Shown: positions 13,546-16,994 of the stretch, in pieces
How positions within the stretch are numbered: position 1 is the stretch's first letter
Layout of the letters: the number at the start of each line of letters is the position of its first letter
NCBI GenBank assembly: GCA_036498265.1
Contig: DASYFT010000042.1
Coordinates: 1-16,994, forward strand
DNA from: Palsa-744 sp036498265
Lineage (GTDB): Bacteria > Actinomycetota > Thermoleophilia > Solirubrobacterales > Solirubrobacteraceae
Reading direction: 5' to 3'
DNA length: 16,994 nucleotides
The notes under the pieces: generated by a model
Told to the model about the DNA's origin: nothing
Databases searched by the model: none
The model's input: only the letters and a program-made list of their open reading frames with translations
Program-made: the position numbers and the translations under genes

Positions 13546-13821
13546 CTACCAGGCCTGTCGCGTGCCGCAATGCGGGCACGCCACGGTCGTCGAAACGGCC
13601 GCCACGAAGAGATAGCCGCATTCGCAGCTGTAGGACGCCAGGTCCACGGGCCCTCCCGCCTCACGCACTCGCACCACCGCCGCGTCGACGGTGCTGCTCT
13701 CCGGCGGGCGAGGAGCGGCTGCGCGGCCCTCTGGGCGGCGGTTTCGGCCGATCCGGGCGGGGCGCGCGCGCCGGCGCGAGGATCGGCGGTCGGAGAGGGG
13801 TTGCAGGATGCTCGGTCTCAT
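13546..13821 (-). CDS. Small zinc-ribbon protein (start uncertain)
   Basis: Up to 91 residues. The last 45 hold a compact treble-clef or ribbon-like element: 'SYSCECGYLFVAAVSTTVACPHCGTRQAW', seen as C-x-C-G, 13 residues, then C-P-x-C-G. The four Cys would hold one zinc. 'CxCGyxF...CPHCG' is a form used in small zinc ribbons of DNA-binding or redox-structural type. No function can be given. ATG 13821 is the longest start. Residues 1-45 are Arg/Pro-rich and look like translated non-coding DNA, so a GTG within 'AAVVRVREAGG' is a likely real start, giving about 45 residues. Confidence 0.55.
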   Translation of the reverse strand: MRPSILQPLSDRRSSRRRARPARIGRNRRPEGRAAAPRPPESSTVDAAVVRVREAGGPVDLASYSCECGYLFVAAVSTTVACPHCGTRQAW

Positions 13822-13852
13822 GACGGTCTACAGATAAGGACAGCATCGGCAC

Positions 13853-13884
13853 CCAAAGGTTTCGTCTCGATGCCAAAGATTTCG
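13853..13884. repeat. Tandem 12-bp direct repeat upstream of ccmE
   Basis: CCAAAGGTTTCG (13853-13864) and CCAAAGATTTCG (13873-13884) differ at one base and start exactly 20 bases apart, close to two helical turns. Each is itself nearly palindromic (CCAAA..TTTCG). They lie in an AT-richer stretch of the 165-bp region between the Zn-ribbon gene and ccmE. The same-face spacing suggests binding of a dimer or two monomers of a regulator. Confidence 0.4.
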
Positions 13885-13954
13885 ATATGGACGGGAGATC
13901 TCCTCGCGCGGACCGGCTGCGTCGCCTCACGCGAACGCGCGCCGGGGCGGCCCC

Positions 13955-13979
13955 GACCGCAAAAGCGGTCTGAGATACT
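13955..13979 (+). promoter_or_regulatory. Palindrome and -10 box in front of ccmE
   Basis: GACCGCAAAAGCGGTC (13955-13970) has perfect six-base arms with an AAAA centre. GATACT (13974-13979) follows and lies seven bases before the ccmE ATG at 13987, where no Shine-Dalgarno sequence is present. The message may be leaderless, with the palindrome overlapping the polymerase footprint as an operator. It could also fold as a hairpin if a longer transcript enters from upstream. Confidence 0.45.
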
Positions 13980-13986
13980 GCTGGCG

Positions 13987-14403
13987 ATGAACCCCGCGCG
14001 CAAGCGAACGGTGCGCCTGGTTGTGGCGTTGAGTGCGGCCGTAGTGCTGGCCAGCGCGCTCATCTACACGAGCTTCAGCGCGGCCAGTCCGGCCCTGACA
14101 CCGAGCCAGCTGGTCCGCCAGGCCCAGGGTGGCCGCAGCTACCAGCTGACCGGGACCGTCGTCGGCGGATCGGTCCATCGTGAAGGGTCTGTGCTGGATT
14201 TCAGCGTCGAGGACCGTGCCGGCGGTACCCGGATCCCGCTGGCCTACAGCGGGACGGTCCCCGACCCGTTTCGCGAAGGACGCGAGGTGATCGTCACCGT
14301 CCAGAAGCAGGGCGGCCGGTACGTCGGCGAACGCAACTCGCTGATCACGAAGTGCCCCTCCAAGTACAAGACCGCCCCGCCGGGCGAGAAACAGAGCTAC
14401 TGA
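13987..14403 (+). CDS. ccmE: Cytochrome c maturation protein CcmE, CxxxY type
   Basis: A 138-residue periplasm-facing heme chaperone. A signal-anchor helix spans residues 9-29. An OB-fold follows from about 36 ('LTPSQLVRQAQGGRSYQLTGTVVGGSV', 'LDFSVEDRAGGTRIPLAYSGTVPDPFREG', 'EVIVTVQKQGGRYV'). The C-terminal heme-binding motif is 'ITKCPSKY' with Cys123 and Tyr127. In most proteobacterial CcmE the residues are His and Tyr (HxxxY) and heme is bound covalently to His. The CxxxY form is known from some archaea, Gram-positives and Desulfovibrio. It would take heme from CcmC and hand it to CcmF for attachment to apocytochrome. The gene heads a run with ccmF 48 bases downstream. Confidence 0.93.
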   Translation: MNPARKRTVRLVVALSAAVVLASALIYTSFSAASPALTPSQLVRQAQGGRSYQLTGTVVGGSVHREGSVLDFSVEDRAGGTRIPLAYSGTVPDPFREGREVIVTVQKQGGRYVGERNSLITKCPSKYKTAPPGEKQSY

Positions 14404-14450
14404 GTGTCCCGCTGGGCGCCGCACCCCGCTCGCAGGCACGCTGAGCGCTG

Positions 14451-16610
14451 ATGGCCGGACTCGGACGCGCCTGTCTGCTGCTCGCGCTCGCCGTCTGCGC
14501 CTACGGGGTGTTCGCGTCGCTCTACGGCGTCCGTACCGGGCGCGTCGAGTTCTCCGTCTCCGGCCGGCGCTCGGTATACGCGCTGGCCCTCGTGCTGACG
14601 GTCGCGTTCGCCGTGTTGGAGGCGGCGTTTCTGCGCAACGACTTCGGGTTCAACACGGTGTTCGGCACGTCCAGCCGAACGACGCCGGTGGCGTACAGGG
14701 CCGCAGCGGTATGGGCCTCGCAGGAAGGCTCGCTGCTGCTCTGGGCATGGCTCCTGTCGCTGTGGTCGAGCCTGGCGCTGTTCCTGACGCGCAAGCGGAT
14801 GCGCGACGTGGCCTCCTACGCGACCGCGATCCTGCTGGGCCTCGGAGGCTTCTTCGTCGCGCTGATGCTCTTCTACGCCAACCCCTTCGCGACCACCCGT
14901 CCCGTGCCCGCGGAAGGGGTGGGGCTCGATCCGCTGCTGCGGTTCCCGACGATGATGATCCACCCGCCGATGCTCTACTCGGGGTACACGCTGTGCACGA
15001 TCCCGCTGGCCTTCGGCATGGGCGCCCTGCTCGCGCGCCGGGTGGACGCCGACTGGATCAAAGCGATCCGGCGCTTCGCCTTCGCCGCCTGGCTGTTCCT
15101 GGGTGTCGGCATCCTGCTCGGCGCCCGGTGGTCCTACGCGGAGCTCGGCTGGGGCGGCTACTGGGGCTGGGATGCGGTCGAGAACGCTTCGCTGATGCCA
15201 TGGTTGACCGGCACCGCGTTCCTTCACTCGCTGATGATCCAGGAGAAGCGCGGCATGCTCAAGGTCTGGAACGTGTCGCTCGTGCTCGCCACCGGCACGC
15301 TGGCGATCATGGGCACGTTCCTGGTCCGCAGCGGGATCCTGAACTCGATCCACGCCTTCGGCGGCGCGACGCTGGGCGTGCCGTTCGTGGTGCTCATCGG
15401 GACCCTCATCGGCGGCTCGATCTACCTCGTCGTCTCGCGGCGCGACATGTTGCGCTCCCGCCACCGGCTGGACTCGCTGCTGTCCCGCGAGTCGATCTTC
15501 CTGGCGAACAACCTCGTCCTGGTCGGGCTCTGCTTCGTGATCTTCTGGGGCACCTACTTCCCGCTGATATCAGAGGCCCTCACCGGGCACGAAGCCTCCG
15601 TCGGGCCGCCCTGGTTCGACCGCTACACGGTGCCGCTGGCGCTCGTGCTCGTCCTGCTGAGCGGCATCGGGCCGGTGATCGCCTGGCGCCGCGCGACGCT
15701 GGCCAACGCCAGGCGCAACTTCCGGCTTCCGGTCGCCGTGGCGCTGCTCACGCTCACCGTGCTGCTGGCGGGCGGCATCGGCGACCGGCCGGGTGCGATC
15801 GCGATGTTCTGCCTCGGCACGTTCGTCTTCGCCGCCATCGGCCAGGAGTTCTTCCGCGGCGTGCGCGCGCGCCGGGCGATGGCGGGCGAGCGCGTGCCCG
15901 TCGCCCTGCTCGCGCTCGTCCGGCGCAACCGGCGGCGCTACGGCGGCTACGTCGTCCACCTCGGCATGGCCGTGCTGTTCATCGGCGTCGCCGCCTCCTC
16001 GTCCTTCCAGCACGCGTCCGAGCTGGGACTGTCCCCGGGCCAGTCGACGCGGGTGGGCGCTTACACGGTCCACTACCTCCGGCCGACGGCGACGATCACA
16101 CCCAAGTACGACGCCGCCCATACCGGCTCGACGCTCAGCCTCGGGGCGGTGCTCGACGTGAGCAAGGGCCGGCGCCACGTGGCAACGCTCAACCCGAGCC
16201 AGGGCTTCTACGCGTCCTCGGAAGGCGGGGGCTCGGTGTCGAGCCTGATCGGGGGGCAACCGGTCAGCCATGTCAGCATGGATGCGGGGATCACACGCGA
16301 CGTGTGGAGCGCGGTGCAGCCGAACATCGAAGCGCCGCAGCTGCAGCGGATCCTCAAGGCGGGCAACCGGACCCTGCCTGCCGAAGACGCGCTCCTGGGG
16401 ATAGCGGCTGTGGCCCGCTCCTACCTGCAGCACCCGCCGCAGGCGCAGTTCCACCTGATCGTCTCGCCGCTGGTCATGTGGATCTGGGTCGGTGGGCTGA
16501 TCGTGTTCGGCGGCGGTCTGATCGCGATCTGGCCGGCTCCCAGCGCGATGCGCCGGCGCGTTGCCGCGCGCTCGCGCGCGCGAGCGGTGCGCGGTCTCGT
16601 GCGCGCCTGA
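14451..16610 (+). CDS. ccmF: Heme lyase subunit CcmF, cytochrome c maturation System I
   Basis: A 719-residue polytopic membrane protein. The WWD-type signature 'ELGWGGYWGWDAVENASLMPWL' is visible by its core at 234-241. The four conserved His are present: His171 in 'MMIHPPMLYSG', His259 in 'FLHSLMIQ', His301 in 'LNSIHAFGG' and His503 in 'GGYVVHLGMAV'. These ligate the membrane heme b and position incoming heme for attachment to the CxxCH of apocytochrome c. Late residues (about 515-670) form the large outer domain, then a last helix near 674-695. ATG 14451 matches the family N-terminus 'MAGLGRACLLLAL', though the ribosome-binding site is weak. It works with CcmE, which lies just upstream. 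CcmH and CcmG partners are not in this window. Confidence 0.95.
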   Translation: MAGLGRACLLLALAVCAYGVFASLYGVRTGRVEFSVSGRRSVYALALVLTVAFAVLEAAFLRNDFGFNTVFGTSSRTTPVAYRAAAVWASQEGSLLLWAWLLSLWSSLALFLTRKRMRDVASYATAILLGLGGFFVALMLFYANPFATTRPVPAEGVGLDPLLRFPTMMIHPPMLYSGYTLCTIPLAFGMGALLARRVDADWIKAIRRFAFAAWLFLGVGILLGARWSYAELGWGGYWGWDAVENASLMPWLTGTAFLHSLMIQEKRGMLKVWNVSLVLATGTLAIMGTFLVRSGILNSIHAFGGATLGVPFVVLIGTLIGGSIYLVVSRRDMLRSRHRLDSLLSRESIFLANNLVLVGLCFVIFWGTYFPLISEALTGHEASVGPPWFDRYTVPLALVLVLLSGIGPVIAWRRATLANARRNFRLPVAVALLTLTVLLAGGIGDRPGAIAMFCLGTFVFAAIGQEFFRGVRARRAMAGERVPVALLALVRRNRRRYGGYVVHLGMAVLFIGVAASSSFQHASELGLSPGQSTRVGAYTVHYLRPTATITPKYDAAHTGSTLSLGAVLDVSKGRRHVATLNPSQGFYASSEGGGSVSSLIGGQPVSHVSMDAGITRDVWSAVQPNIEAPQLQRILKAGNRTLPAEDALLGIAAVARSYLQHPPQAQFHLIVSPLVMWIWVGGLIVFGGGLIAIWPAPSAMRRRVAARSRARAVRGLVRA

Positions 16611-16638
16611 AGCTCGACGGGCCTGGCAGTCTGAGGAC

Positions 16639-16965
16639 ATGAGCCTGCTCGTGGCGATCCTGACGCTTGCCCTCGTCGTCCTGGTTGTCCTCGTCGTCAG
16701 CGCTCCGCTGCGGCGTGCCCGCCGCGGCGGGCAGCCGGGGCCCGGCTCTAGCGCCCACGAGGAGAGGGAGCCGGCGGGGGGAGTCGAGCTCGAGCATGCC
16801 GAGCTCGAGGCCGCGCGCGAGGCCAAGTACCGCGAGATCCGTGACGCCGAGCTCGACCACCGGACCGGGAAGCTGTCGGACGCCGACTACGAGACGCTCG
16901 ACGGCGCGCTGCGCACCGAGGCGATCGAGATCCTCCACCGGCTCGATACCATCACCGAGCGATGA
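16639..16965 (+). CDS. Short CcmI-like membrane protein
   Basis: A 108-residue protein with one N-terminal membrane helix (residues 3-21), a Gly/Pro/Ser linker, and a soluble segment 'AREAKYREIRDAELDHRTGKLSDADYETL' (given by its key residues: KYREIRDAELD at 63-73, TGKLSDADY at 76-84). The phrase 'K-x-R-E-I-R-D-x-E-x-D-x-x-T-G-K-L-S-x-x-D-Y' recurs in the N-terminal region of CcmI/CycH, the apocytochrome chaperone. Full CcmI has two membrane helices and TPR repeats, which are absent here. It directly follows ccmF and overlaps the next gene by ATGA, which supports a part in cytochrome maturation. GAGGA ends only one base before ATG 16639, an unusually short spacing. Confidence 0.7.
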   Translation: MSLLVAILTLALVVLVVLVVSAPLRRARRGGQPGPGSSAHEEREPAGGVELEHAELEAAREAKYREIRDAELDHRTGKLSDADYETLDGALRTEAIEILHRLDTITER

Positions 16966-16994
16966 CCACGATCCTCAGCATCCTGCAGATGTTC
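16962..16994 (+). CDS. Start of the next gene (cut by window end)
   Basis: ATG 16962 overlaps the TGA of the CcmI-like gene (ATGA) and opens a frame to the window edge, giving 11 residues 'MTTILSILQMF'. The hydrophobic start could be a signal peptide or membrane helix. The overlap implies the same operon as ccmE-ccmF, but the product cannot be identified from so few residues. Confidence 0.55.
   Translation, partial: MTTILSILQMF

Noticed and set aside
13870..13986. Upstream in-frame ATG that would extend ccmE by 39 residues (MPKISIWTG...)
   Set aside because: The extension runs through the direct repeat and palindrome and adds a non-hydrophobic lead before the signal anchor. ATG 13987 fits the family.
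14711..16642. 643-codon plus-strand frame
   Set aside because: It is an alternative-frame shadow of ccmF. The WWD motif and conserved His are in the other frame.
15570..16826. 418-codon minus-strand frame
   Set aside because: It is antisense to ccmF and the CcmI-like gene, without motifs. High GC alone keeps it open.

Overview
The window is high-GC DNA with dense, often overlapping genes, many GTG/TTG starts and several possible leaderless starts. The gene content fits a high-GC Gram-positive actinobacterium. The style of several proteins points to the Thermoleophilia/Solirubrobacterales: a secreted FN3-type protein with 'VTSTSATVEGTVNPNG', small Zn-ribbon and Asn/Gln-variant deacetylase proteins, and a Gram-positive System I cytochrome c maturation set. 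That placement is inference. I see no rRNA, tRNA, CRISPR array, insertion sequence or phage gene.

Layout, left to right. Positions 1-119 hold the C-terminal end of an alpha/beta hydrolase. A 299-bp stretch follows (120-418) with a weak SnoaL-like remnant. Two small uncharacterised genes (419-607, 612-908) and a PsiE-like membrane protein (1053-1514) run rightward. From 1532 to 4819 the genes run leftward: a small hypothetical protein, two membrane-anchored polysaccharide-deacetylase-family proteins (one with altered metal ligands, one canonical) and a ZIP-family metal transporter. A DtxR-like inverted repeat lies in front of the ZIP gene.

The central block is sulfur acquisition. A cysteine-free Rrf2-family regulator (4932-5390, rightward) converges tail to tail on a leftward sulfate ABC transporter operon, cysP-cysT-cysW-cysA (9062 to 5387), whose genes all overlap. 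The lack of Fe-S cysteines and the position next to sulfate uptake suggest a CymR-like sulfur regulator. An inverted repeat between the predicted -35 and -10 of cysP is a candidate operator.

The right half holds an acyl-CoA dehydrogenase (9315-10622), a secreted FN3-like protein with its ribosome-binding site in a hairpin loop (10768-11550), an unknown secreted helical protein (11710-12417), and a leftward DivIVA-domain coiled-coil protein (13204-12401). A strong palindrome separates the DivIVA gene from a small rightward gene (13300-13545). A Zn-ribbon protein (13821-13546, leftward) follows. The window closes with a cytochrome c maturation cluster: ccmE of the CxxxY type, ccmF, a short CcmI-like membrane protein, and the first 11 codons of another gene overlapping it by ATGA.

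No clearly new biological system is visible. The points most worth a second look are the metal-ligand-altered deacetylase, the cysteine-free Rrf2/cys arrangement with its candidate operator, the palindromes in the DivIVA and ccmE upstream regions, and the CxxxY CcmE system.
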